Source: Thiorhodovibrio frisius (lineage in GTDB: Bacteria > Pseudomonadota > Gammaproteobacteria > Chromatiales > Chromatiaceae). Taken from it: DNA of 64,000 nucleotides. Position numbers and translations under genes: made by a program. The stretch spans positions 3,404,501 to 3,468,500 of the forward strand of contig NZ_CP121471.1 of NCBI RefSeq assembly GCF_033954835.1, given 5' to 3'. The notes under the pieces are model-generated. The model ran no database searches. It saw only the letters and a program-made list of their open reading frames with translations, and was not told where the DNA came from. Below, piece by piece: positions 8,058 to 15,338 of the stretch; the first letter of the stretch is position 1, and each line of letters begins with the position of its first letter.

Positions 8058-8077
8058 GGACTGTCAGCCGACAGTCC
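8058..8077 (+). terminator. Perfect 8-bp hairpin after the primase-like gene
   Basis: GGACTGTC (8058-8065), loop AGCC, GACAGTCC (8070-8077), followed by ATTTTC. It sits 20 nt after the primase-like stop codon and directly before leader E. It could terminate the upstream transcript or be part of the leader of radC. Confidence 0.45.
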
Positions 8078-8080
8078 ATT

Positions 8081-8128
8081 TTCACATCCCTTGGGGGGAC
8101 AACGTCCCCTGGGGGGCGCTGTTTCCCC
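8081..8128 (+). promoter_or_regulatory. G/C-run structured leader E
   Basis: Starts TTCACATCCCTTGGGGGG. GGGGAC pairs with GTCCCC across AAC, and a second G-run (GGGGGG) can pair with the distal CCCC at 8125-8128. It ends 22 nt before the radC ATG. Same order of runs as the leaders upstream of genes at 1318, 3905 and 6221. Confidence 0.6.
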
Positions 8129-8150
8129 GTGTTTCGCTGGAGGAACAGCC

Positions 8151-8684
8151 ATGTCTCAATCCCATCACACACTATCCCGATCGCGGTTGACGCAACAACG
8201 CCGACAAGCTAATCGCTTCGCTGCCATGCTGGCGGCCGATCTGACGCCCGATGAGCAGAGCAGTCTGGTCGCCTTGGCGTTGAAGGTGCTGGAGCCAAAG
8301 GTGACCTATGACACCTTCACCGATGTCGCCACCACGATGGACTTCATGCGACTGCGCTTCGCCGGGAAACCGAACGAAGTCTTCGCCGTGGCCTTTCTTG
8401 ACAACAAGCATCGCTTGATCGCGCTGGAGGAGGTCTTTCAGGGCACCATTGATGGCTGTAATGTTCATCCTCGGGTGATTGCCCAGCGGGGACTGGCGTT
8501 GAATTGCGCCGCGTGCCTACTGATTCACAATCACCCGAGCGGTGACCCAACGCCGAGCGCCGCAGATCTGCGCGTGACCCAGCGTATTCGTCAGGCCCTC
8601 GATTTGTTCGAGATCACTCTGCTCGATCACATCATCGTCGGCGGTGAAGGGGCCTTGTCGCTGGCCCAGGAGGGACAGCTGTAA
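8151..8684 (+). CDS. radC: RadC-family JAB/JAMM domain protein
   Basis: 177 residues, consisting of the RadC JAMM domain with a short N-terminal extension and no helix-hairpin-helix part, as in element-borne RadC copies. The metal motif is complete: His126, His128, Ser136 and Asp139 in HNHPSGDPTPSAAD. RadC homologues are ubiquitous on conjugative and phage elements, but their enzymatic role is unresolved. GGAGGAA precedes the ATG at 8151. The stop overlaps the next start (TAATG). Confidence 0.85.
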   Translation: MSQSHHTLSRSRLTQQRRQANRFAAMLAADLTPDEQSSLVALALKVLEPKVTYDTFTDVATTMDFMRLRFAGKPNEVFAVAFLDNKHRLIALEEVFQGTIDGCNVHPRVIAQRGLALNCAACLLIHNHPSGDPTPSAADLRVTQRIRQALDLFEITLLDHIIVGGEGALSLAQEGQL

Positions 8685-8887
8685 TGGCTATGATCGAAGT
8701 CACTGCCGACTGTCCGGCGCGACTGGCCGGTTTTCTCGAAGGGGTCAGCTGGGTCAATGACAGCGCGGTCTCTGTGCTGTCAGTTGATGACGCTGGCTGC
8801 CGGGCTGTTTTGATCGATCAGGAGTTGGAGGACGATCACCATTGGCAGCTTGGTCCCGGGGCGCTGATGCTCAAGACTGAGGGGTAA
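8684..8887 (+). CDS. Small hypothetical protein downstream of radC (67 aa)
   Basis: Not recognised. The start codon shares its A with the radC stop (TAATG), so it is probably translationally coupled. The protein is acidic in its second half (DQELEDDHH) with no membrane segment. A short stem (CTGGCG/CGCCAG) follows its stop at about 8910-8930. Confidence 0.5.
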   Translation: MAMIEVTADCPARLAGFLEGVSWVNDSAVSVLSVDDAGCRAVLIDQELEDDHHWQLGPGALMLKTEG

Positions 8888-9011
8888 ACCCGATCGATTC
8901 ACTCGACTGGCGCAGGGAGGCGCCAGCGAGGGCCGTTGTCCCTGACGCAGCGGTTGGACGCGTCCCGTGAGAGGGTTTAGCATTCCGAGACAACGTCAGC
9001 GGGAGTTCTCC

Positions 9012-9233
9012 ATGTCACAACTTGAGCGCATCACGCTTGACCCGGATATCTGCCACGGCAAACCCTGCGTCCGTCACATGCGTTGGCCGGTAGAGGTGGT
9101 ATTGGACTTGGTATCCTCGGGGATGAGCATGAACGAGATCCTCGCTGATCATCCTGAACTGGAGCGCGAGGACGTCCGTGCTTGCCTCGCTTATACTGGC
9201 TTGCTGACCTCGGCGTCGATGCAATCGATGTGA
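9012..9233 (+). CDS. DUF433 family protein
   Basis: 73 residues matching DUF433, a small winged-helix-like antitoxin family: the opening RITLDPDICHGKPCVRHMRW and the closing ILADHPELEREDVRACLAYT are characteristic. DUF433 proteins usually sit beside a PIN-like (DUF5615) toxin; none follows here, so it is an orphan. A plausible promoter (TTGGAC at about 8953, TTAGCAT 17 nt downstream) lies in the 124-bp gap before it. Confidence 0.75.
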   Translation: MSQLERITLDPDICHGKPCVRHMRWPVEVVLDLVSSGMSMNEILADHPELEREDVRACLAYTGLLTSASMQSM

Positions 9234-9326
9234 ACCGAACCCTGGATGGCTCAGGGATGCAGAATGCCGCAATGGCATGATTTTCGGACACCCCAACCAG
9301 GTTGCTGACCAGGAGCAAAGAAGACG

Positions 9327-9557
9327 ATGGAACAGATTGCCAATTTACATATCGAGAAATTGCCCGAGGGCCTGTACCTGGCTACCAGCGATGATATCCC
9401 CGGCCTCATCGCCCAGGGGCGCACCATCGCCGAAACCTTGGAGATCGCCCGCGACGTAGCGAAGAAACTGCTGGAGGCGCAAGCAGAACGACATCACCAG
9501 GCCAAGCTGGCAGCCGTGCAAGACGCGTTCGATTATCCGCTGATTCTCGGCACCTGA
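9327..9557 (+). CDS. HicB-like antitoxin (DUF1902)
   Basis: 76 residues with the partial RNase-H-like HicB fold: strands LHIEKLPEGLYLATSDDIPGL and helix EIARDVAKKLLEAQAER. It lacks a long DNA-binding tail. It precedes hicA with a TGATG overlap, so the order is antitoxin-toxin. The pair would form a toxin-antitoxin module stabilising the element, an inference from family behaviour. Confidence 0.75.
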   Translation: MEQIANLHIEKLPEGLYLATSDDIPGLIAQGRTIAETLEIARDVAKKLLEAQAERHHQAKLAAVQDAFDYPLILGT

Positions 9558-9781
9558 TGGGCAAGCTGGCCGGGTTCAGGTACCGGCAGATTATCAAGAA
9601 ACTGAAGAAGCTTGGCTTTGTGTTTGACCGCCAGGCCGCCGGCTCTCATGAGATTTGGTTTAACCCCGCGACGGATCGCTACACCACCATTCCCAACCAT
9701 CCCGGGGAGATGCCAGAAGGCACCTTGAAGGCCATTCTCCGGCAAGCCGATGTCACAACAGATCGGTTCTTGAAGGCTTAG
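9557..9781 (+). CDS. hicA: HicA-like mRNA interferase toxin
   Basis: 74 residues with the dsRBD-like HicA fold. The key histidine lies in GSHEIWFNP (about residue 31), and the PNHPGEMPEGTLKAILRQA ending is typical. HicA toxins bind and cleave mRNA. ATG overlaps the stop of the HicB-like gene, and the next gene begins one base after its stop, so all three may be co-transcribed. Confidence 0.8.
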   Translation: MGKLAGFRYRQIIKKLKKLGFVFDRQAAGSHEIWFNPATDRYTTIPNHPGEMPEGTLKAILRQADVTTDRFLKA

Positions 9782-9782
9782 C

Positions 9783-10400
9783 ATGATCGTCATCGACTTT
9801 GAAACGACCGGACTATCCCCCGCCTACGGGGATCGCGCCACCGAGATCGCCGCCGTGCGGGTCGAGGATGGCCGCATCGTCGATCGCTATCAGAGCCTGA
9901 TGAACCCGCAACGTTCGATTCCGTCCTTTATCACCCAGTTGACGGGGATTACCAACGCCATGGTGCGCAAAGCACCGCCAGCCGCACAGGTCATGGCGGA
10001 GGTGGCGGATTTTGTCGGCGATCAGCCTTTGGTGGCGCACAACGCCAGTTTTGATAGCAAGTTCTGGGATTCGGAGCTCAACCGGATTGGTCGGTGCCGC
10101 CAACAGCCCTTCGTCTGCTCCATGCTCATCGCACGCCGGGTGTTACCCCAGGCGCCCAGCTACAAGCTCGGGGTCTTGGTGGATTTCGCCGGCTTGCCGC
10201 GCGCCGCGCGCGCTCACCGCGCCTTGGCGGATGCTGAAATGGCCGCCGAGTTGATCTGTCATCTGCAGCGGGAATTGATGCAGCGATTCCAACTCGCTCA
10301 GGTGTCTCATGATCTGCTTCAAGCGATTCAGCGGCGCCCGAAAAGTCAGCTCGACGCCTGCGTCCGGCGGTTGATCGCTGCGCAGTGCGCGGCGGCTTGA
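9783..10400 (+). CDS. DnaQ-like 3'-5' exonuclease (DEDDh)
   Basis: 205 residues with the DEDDh exonuclease motifs: DFETTG near residue 4 (Exo I), HNASFDSKFW about 88-97 (Exo II) and HRALADAEMAAEL about 141-153 (Exo III). The same fold serves as the proofreading subunit of DNA polymerase III, but here it is a stand-alone enzyme on the element. It starts one base after the hicA stop. It ends 21 bp from the convergent dnaC-like gene. Confidence 0.85.
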   Translation: MIVIDFETTGLSPAYGDRATEIAAVRVEDGRIVDRYQSLMNPQRSIPSFITQLTGITNAMVRKAPPAAQVMAEVADFVGDQPLVAHNASFDSKFWDSELNRIGRCRQQPFVCSMLIARRVLPQAPSYKLGVLVDFAGLPRAARAHRALADAEMAAELICHLQRELMQRFQLAQVSHDLLQAIQRRPKSQLDACVRRLIAAQCAAA

Positions 10401-10421
10401 GCGGCCGGCGCGGGTTCCCGT

Positions 10422-11108
10422 TCAAACGGACGGGGGCTGAGTACCGAGCGCACGCCGATGGCTTGGCCAGCGAAAGGACAGCACGGCGGAATGGTCTTCA
10501 TGGAAGCGATCCATGACGCGCTCGCCCAGATAGGCTTGCATCTCCTCGGCTGTCAGATTGCCGATCAGGATGGTTGATCGCATGGCAGCGTAGCGGCTGT
10601 CGAGGATGTCGAACAGCATGGCCTGGCGTTTTTCGTCCTTGCCGATCCCGGTGCCGGCTTCATCGAGTACCAGCACATCCGGTTGAATCAGCAGTGCCAG
10701 GGCTTCGCTCTCGGTTCGCTGTGAATGTGGGCCGAAAGACTCCCGCACTAGCCGCAAGGCGGCCGCGACCGAAATGAACAGTCCCGTGCGACCGGCGCGG
10801 ATGGCGTGCGCCAGGATCGCACAGGACAGGTGTGTCTTGCCTGTTCCGGGACCACCCAGCAGCAGCAAGTTGGCACCCTGGCTTCTGTCAGCGGCGACGC
10901 GCTCAGCATAGGTGCGACAGGCGCGGAGAATCCGCTGCTGTTTGGGCGTGACGGCTTGGAACTGCTCAAAGGATTTCCCGCGGAACCGCTCCGGAATCCC
11001 GCAGCGTCCCACGGCTCGCTCCAGTCGCTCCTGGGCGGCGGCCTCGCGCTCCGCCATGAGCTGTCGCACCGATTCGCGTCGGTGGGCGGCCAAGGCTTCA
11101 GGGGACAT
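10422..11108 (-). CDS. DnaC-like helicase loader ATPase
   Basis: 228 residues: an N-terminal basic helical region, then a AAA+ domain with Walker A LLGGPGTGKTH (about 100-110) and Walker B VLVLDEAG. This is the DnaC/IstB group that loads replicative helicase. I start it at 11108 because the ATG overlaps the 3' end of the DnaT-like gene by 11 nt (GATGTCCCCTGA), giving a translationally coupled pair. An in-frame extension to 11315 lies within the neighbouring gene and is unlikely. There is no transposase beside it, so it is not IS21 istB. Confidence 0.8.
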   Translation of the reverse strand: MSPEALAAHRRESVRQLMAEREAAAQERLERAVGRCGIPERFRGKSFEQFQAVTPKQQRILRACRTYAERVAADRSQGANLLLLGGPGTGKTHLSCAILAHAIRAGRTGLFISVAAALRLVRESFGPHSQRTESEALALLIQPDVLVLDEAGTGIGKDEKRQAMLFDILDSRYAAMRSTILIGNLTAEEMQAYLGERVMDRFHEDHSAVLSFRWPSHRRALGTQPPSV

Positions 11109-12768
11109 CGGCGTCGTTGAGCCAAGGAATCTGATCGAACGGGGTTGCGCCTTTGTCGTAGTCTTTGTCCGCGAGTCCGGTGTGCGAGATGACATGGGTC
11201 TTTTCCTGTTTCTGTGGCTTCTGATGGGTTTGCAGATATTGCATGCGATGAATGAAGGTCGCGTCCCAACTCCGGCGTTTGATGCCAGCATCGGTCCAAA
11301 AGGTGATGAATTCATCGACCTGATCCTCCACCCAATCGCGCGTCAGCCCCTGCTTGGTCGCCCAGGCATAGACACGCTCTCCGGGTTGCCAATCGGGCGG
11401 AATGAAACGCGGAGCGGGCGCGGGAGGCGTGGCAGGTTTGGGTTTGGATTTGGCCGGGGACGGGGGTCTCCTGGAACCGCCGGGCCTGGCGTTTGGAGGC
11501 GACTGGCTCGGGGGCGAGAGCGGTACCGTCGCCGATGCCGAGGCGTTCATCGGTTGCGCGCGATTGGCGGCTGCGATCGACGATGACAAGGCCGACCTAG
11601 GCGGCGGATGTGGCTGGCTCGGTGGCCTCACCGCTGGCTGCCCACTTGGGAGAGGCGGCGACATGGAGGCGGGCGGGCGACTGGCTAAAGAGGACAAAGG
11701 GACGCCTGCTCCCGGGTTGATCGTTGCCGAGGCACCTTGCCCGGCAGGCATGGGCTCCGGTTGCCGTTGGCTCGCGAGGCGTGCGGTTGGTTCTGACGCT
11801 GGGGCAGACGTGTTGATCGTGGTCGCGGTGCTAGCCGGCGCTGGTGGCGATGCGGGAAGCACGCTTGCGCTGGCCGGGCGCGTGGCCTGCTTGGCCGGCT
11901 GCCGGCTTGAAACGGATTCCGCCTGCTGGCCTGGCTGCGATGCGACGGCCGGCTCCGATGCCGAAGCGAACCGTCCGCTTGCGCTGACCGGACTCACGGG
12001 CTGACTGGTCGACAGCGCGCTTGAAACAGATTCCGCCTGACGCTGAATCGGCGGCGATTCGGAGAGCGGCTCCGTCATCGTCGGTGCCGGGTTGATCGGT
12101 GTTTTGGGGCTACCCCCAACCATGCTCGGCTGGATGGCCAAAATGGTCTCGGCCAGATGCTTGATTTGCTGCCACACGACCGGCTGAGCCAGCAACTCCG
12201 ATAAGCTCGCCGGGGTGATTTGATGTGCAACCGATTGAGCAAATGGCACCGCCTCGGGTGGGCGCTCGGTTGGTTGCACAGAAACTGGCTCCGCAGCAGA
12301 AGGAGACATAGCAGCAGGACGGCCATCGCCCAATGCCTGACTCACCGACGGGTTAACGGAAAACGCTTCGGGTTGGCGCTGAATCGTTTGGGATGCGACC
12401 GGCGCTTGCGCCCTAGGAGGCTGGCTTGTCGGCCTGGGAGGAAGGCTTGTCTGGTTGGACGCTTGACTCGCTTGGCCATTGATCGCGACCGGCTTCATCT
12501 CAAACGCCGCGCCGTCACCCAGGATCCGATAGCTGTTTGGGCTGCGCGGACCACCCGGGATGCGCGAGAGATAGCGACCATCCAACTCCGACAGCGCCTT
12601 GGTGATCCCGCGCCGGCTGAGATCGGTCATCTCCTGCAATGCCGACAACGAGACCTCAGAGAGCCCGGTCTCGGTATCGCAACGCGCCTGGATGGCAAGC
12701 AGCAACAAACGTTGGGCTGGGGTCACCCCCTTGGTCTTCCCAGCACCGTCAAGTTCTTGAGTGGCCAT
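11098..12768 (-). CDS. DnaT-like primosomal protein with winged helix and long disordered linker
   Basis: 556 residues. The N-terminal winged-helix domain (about 10-90) contains LSALQEMTDLSRRGITKALS. A long Ser/Pro/Ala/Gln-rich linker (about 95-445) has recurring Q-[AP]-E-S/P-like units. A DnaT-like ssDNA-binding domain (about 455-516) runs from FIPPDWQPGERVYAWATK to SWDATFIHRMQYLQTH. DnaT and DnaC together load the replicative helicase, and the next gene is DnaC-like, so the pair probably starts element replication. The linker is much longer than in chromosomal DnaT (about 180 residues in total). Confidence 0.7.
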   Translation of the reverse strand: MATQELDGAGKTKGVTPAQRLLLLAIQARCDTETGLSEVSLSALQEMTDLSRRGITKALSELDGRYLSRIPGGPRSPNSYRILGDGAAFEMKPVAINGQASQASNQTSLPPRPTSQPPRAQAPVASQTIQRQPEAFSVNPSVSQALGDGRPAAMSPSAAEPVSVQPTERPPEAVPFAQSVAHQITPASLSELLAQPVVWQQIKHLAETILAIQPSMVGGSPKTPINPAPTMTEPLSESPPIQRQAESVSSALSTSQPVSPVSASGRFASASEPAVASQPGQQAESVSSRQPAKQATRPASASVLPASPPAPASTATTINTSAPASEPTARLASQRQPEPMPAGQGASATINPGAGVPLSSLASRPPASMSPPLPSGQPAVRPPSQPHPPPRSALSSSIAAANRAQPMNASASATVPLSPPSQSPPNARPGGSRRPPSPAKSKPKPATPPAPAPRFIPPDWQPGERVYAWATKQGLTRDWVEDQVDEFITFWTDAGIKRRSWDATFIHRMQYLQTHQKPQKQEKTHVISHTGLADKDYDKGATPFDQIPWLNDADVP

Positions 12769-13257
12769 AGCGATCCCCTATGCAGTTCTCCGAAAAGCCG
12801 CAGCGGGGCAAGACGCCATCACTGCCTGCGACGATGGAAAAATGATAGAGGTTCAGGTCGCTGAAAGCGCCTGTGAAAGCTCGGTGGATTGCTTACCTTT
12901 TGAGACTGCGGAATCGGGGTTTCTCAGCGGTTGATGCCTTCTCACACGACGGCGCAACGATATTTCTTCACCTTACAACCTGAAACCCCTAAACCATTGG
13001 GCACAGGGGCCTTTCAATGAAGAAACGGCGCCATAATGTAAACTAATTTATTCAAATCGTTTCTTTTCGTAGGTCCGCGCAGTGGCGAATTTGGCTGCCG
13101 AGGCAAATGCTGGGCTTTTTTGGCCCCCTTTTGTTGTCGCTCGACCGTTGACGGATACCCAAACTACTCACGTCTTCCCCAAGGACGATCAGCGCACCGA
13201 TGGGACTGGTCGCGGCGGAAGACCCAAGAGAATCCAATCAACATTTTGGGGTGTCCC
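12769..13257 (+). promoter_or_regulatory. 489-bp divergent intergenic region (dnaT-like / alpA)
   Basis: The gap between the divergent DnaT-like and AlpA genes must hold both promoters. It is AT-richer than its surroundings at about 12950-13070, with a TATAAT-like CATAAT at 13032, but I see no -35 that fits with confidence. A CCCCT...AGGGG inverted repeat lies at about 12986-13008. No convincing gene is seen. Confidence 0.4.
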
Positions 13258-13545
13258 ATGGGCTATCGTCTTCTTCGCCTTCCTGCTGTTACTGATCGAA
13301 CCGGCCAGAGCCGCTCGCGGTTGTATGCCCTTATCGCCAAAGGACTCTTTGTCCGTCCGATTGCATTAAGCCCTCGCACTGTTGCCTGGCCTGAACACGA
13401 AATTGACCAGCTGATTGCCGCAAGAATCCGTGGCGTCAGTCAAGAGGAATTAAGTCTTCTTGTCGACCAGCTTCACACCCTGCGTTCAAGCGTTGGACTT
13501 AACGCCAAGGATCATCAGGAAGTTTCTGTCATCACAAGCACCTGA
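13258..13545 (+). CDS. alpA: AlpA-type helix-turn-helix regulator
   Basis: 95 residues with the AlpA/MerR-like winged helix: LRLPAVTDRTGQSRSRLYAL, then an IALSPRTVAWPEHEID wing. AlpA proteins activate integrase or excision genes of genomic islands, fitting its place upstream of the integrase. ATG 13258 is used; the reading frame is open further upstream, but homology begins here. A paralogue lies at 49574-49912 on the other island. The C-terminal extension is predicted helical. Confidence 0.8.
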   Translation: MGYRLLRLPAVTDRTGQSRSRLYALIAKGLFVRPIALSPRTVAWPEHEIDQLIAARIRGVSQEELSLLVDQLHTLRSSVGLNAKDHQEVSVITST

Positions 13546-13731
13546 TGCTTGGGAATGAATCTGCTTCACCGAGCCCAGGAAGGCCGTGGCTTCTTGTCCC
13601 GGGCGGGGAAATGAACAATCTGAGAAAGCGCTCAAGTGAACCTTCGCGAGTTAAGGGGCAGGAGCCCACCAAAGCAGTGGGACCATCGCGCGCTCAGCAC
13701 ATCCACAGGATCACCAGAAGGCGACCAACGA

Positions 13732-14046
13732 ATGGAGAAGCAAAACTTACCCTTGCTTTGGGATCTTGAAGAAACAGCCAACCAGCTTGGTGGCGTGAGC
13801 GCTCGATTAGTCAAGCGCCTGCTCGACCGAGGAGACCTTCGCGCTCAGCGCGTTGGTCGCCGCTTGCTGGTAAACGTCCAGTCCGTCCTCGAGTACATCG
13901 ACCAAGCGCCCTCCTTGGCGCATAATTCGCCCTGCGCAGGCGCGGTGTGCGGCACGCGACCCGAGGAGAGAAAATATGCCGTACCGACGCAAAGACTCGC
14001 AAATCTGGTGGGCCAGCTATACCGACCCAAGCGGCAAGCGAGTTAG
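13732..14046 (+). CDS. Helix-turn-helix (excisionase-like) protein upstream of the integrase
   Basis: 104 residues. The first about 60 (LWDLEETANQLGGVSARLVKRLLDRGDLRAQRVGRR) form a MerR/excisionase-like helix-turn-helix. The C-terminal part overlaps the integrase start by 71 nt in another frame and looks less conserved. Position directly before the integrase suggests an excisionase or directionality factor, which is inference. The start at 13732 follows AGAAGG; the in-frame extension to 13636 lacks similarity to known domains. Confidence 0.6.
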   Translation: MEKQNLPLLWDLEETANQLGGVSARLVKRLLDRGDLRAQRVGRRLLVNVQSVLEYIDQAPSLAHNSPCAGAVCGTRPEERKYAVPTQRLANLVGQLYRPKRQAS

Positions 14047-15067
14047 ACGCTCTACTGAAACGACCAATCGAAGAGAAGCCGAAGCACTCGAGGCAAAATG
14101 GAAACTCGAAAGCTATCGGGCAAAACAGTGGGATGAAGAACCGGAGTTAACCTTCGAGGAAGTGATGGTTGCTTACCTGAGAGCCTCGCATCAAAAACGC
14201 AGCGCCGCGACGGATCGCTACCATGCGGCTCAACTTCGCGAGAGCTTTGCAGGCAAGATCATGAATCGCCTGTCAGGTGCCGATATCAGCTTACACATTC
14301 GCCGACGCCAAGCGGATGGCGTATCCAATACAACCATCAACCGGGAACTCGCGCTCCTTTCAAGCGCTATTGGTCAATGGAACCTTGACTGGGATGCGGC
14401 GCTTCCAAACCCTGTTCGCGGTCGCAAGCTGAAAGAACCGGAGGGTCGGCTGCGATGGCTGACACGAGACGAAGCAGAAAAACTGATTGCCAAGGCCCGG
14501 CAATCCAAACAGGCGTGGCATCTTGCGCCGCTGCTTATCTTGGCACTCAATACCGGCATGCGGCGCGAAGAAATGTTCGGGTTGGAATGGTCAAGAGTCG
14601 ACTTGGAGAGAGGCTTGCTCTATTTGGCTGACAAGCATACTAAGCAGGGAAAACGCCGCACAGTTCCGCTCAATCAGACGGCAGCGGCTGCATTGAGAAG
14701 CTGCGCTGAGTATCGCGACGCTCATTGCCCAAACAGCCAATGGGTTTTCTGTCGCAAGGATGGGTCACGGATGCGCTCTTCAAGCACAGGCTTTGCTAGG
14801 GCGTGCAAGGATGTCGGCATCAGCGATTTTCGCTTTCATGATCTCCGCCATACCTGTGCCGCGTGGCTCGTTCAGGCTGGGGTTCCGCTGACCGAAGTCC
14901 GAGATGTTCTTGGCCATAGCACGATCAAGATGACCGAGCGTTACGCTCATCTTGCCCCGGAAAATATCCGTAACGCGGTGGCGGTCCTCGACCTTGAGTC
15001 ACGATTTAGTCACGGTGCCAAATCGACCAAGAATGAGGACGCTCACAAAGATACTGTAAGTTATTGA
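13976..15067 (+). CDS. int: Tyrosine recombinase / site-specific integrase
   Basis: 363 residues. It has an N-terminal Arm DNA-binding-like segment (PYRRKDSQIWWASYTDPSGK), a SAM-like core-binding domain (about 60-150) and a catalytic domain. The active site is complete: Arg196 (NTGMRREEM), a Lys near 224-226, His288-Arg291 (FHDLRHTCA), His314 and Tyr323 (ERYAHLAP). Its stop lies 2 nt from the 3' end of the convergent tRNA-Ser, the usual arrangement when the integrase targets the tRNA 3' end. Confidence 0.9.
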   Translation: MPYRRKDSQIWWASYTDPSGKRVRRSTETTNRREAEALEAKWKLESYRAKQWDEEPELTFEEVMVAYLRASHQKRSAATDRYHAAQLRESFAGKIMNRLSGADISLHIRRRQADGVSNTTINRELALLSSAIGQWNLDWDAALPNPVRGRKLKEPEGRLRWLTRDEAEKLIAKARQSKQAWHLAPLLILALNTGMRREEMFGLEWSRVDLERGLLYLADKHTKQGKRRTVPLNQTAAAALRSCAEYRDAHCPNSQWVFCRKDGSRMRSSSTGFARACKDVGISDFRFHDLRHTCAAWLVQAGVPLTEVRDVLGHSTIKMTERYAHLAPENIRNAVAVLDLESRFSHGAKSTKNEDAHKDTVSY

Positions 15068-15069
15068 TT

Positions 15070-15100
15070 TGGCGGAGAGGGTGGGATTCGAACCCACGGA
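15070..15100. other. Probable element attachment site in tRNA-Ser 3' end
   Basis: The integrase ends 2 nt from the tRNA 3' end, so the attachment core should be the 3' part of the tRNA (T-arm and acceptor region). The second copy would be at the other end of the element, left of the window. The core length cannot be set without that copy. Confidence 0.5.
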
Positions 15101-15159
15101 CCCCGTAAGGAGTCACTTGATTTCGAGTCAAGCCCGTTCGACCACTCCGGCACCTCTCC
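15070..15159 (-). tRNA. tRNA-Ser (CGA)
   Basis: 90 nt on the minus strand with encoded CCA (complement of 15070-15072), discriminator G, a 7-bp acceptor stem (GGAGAGG/CCTCTCC), T-arm GGGTTCGAATCCC and a long variable arm typical of tRNA-Ser. The anticodon loop CTCGAAA gives anticodon CGA. Its 3' end faces the integrase and is the probable integration site; an intact tRNA sequence is restored on this side. Confidence 0.95.
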
Positions 15160-15338
15160 TGGGATGGAGGCTATGGTTTTGCAGCCCGGGTGTTTTGCCC
15201 GGTTTTGGGGGCTCGCCGGTTGGGCGGGCGGTTGCTGCTGGTCTTGCGCTTCGTTGCGTTGCGCGCGCGGGTATTATACTTGGGAAGCTCGTGAGTTTCA
15301 TTCACAGTGTTCCATTCTCGGAATGCAGGAGTTGCGTG

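Noticed and set aside
10422-11108. IS21 IstB transposition helper
   Set aside because: No IstA transposase or inverted repeats; coupling to the DnaT-like gene fits a DnaC role.
13545-13769. A 74-codon frame beginning at an ATG that overlaps the AlpA stop (TGATG)
   Set aside because: It overlaps the next gene's start, has no domain and no ribosome-binding site, and its composition looks random; retained only as a possibility.
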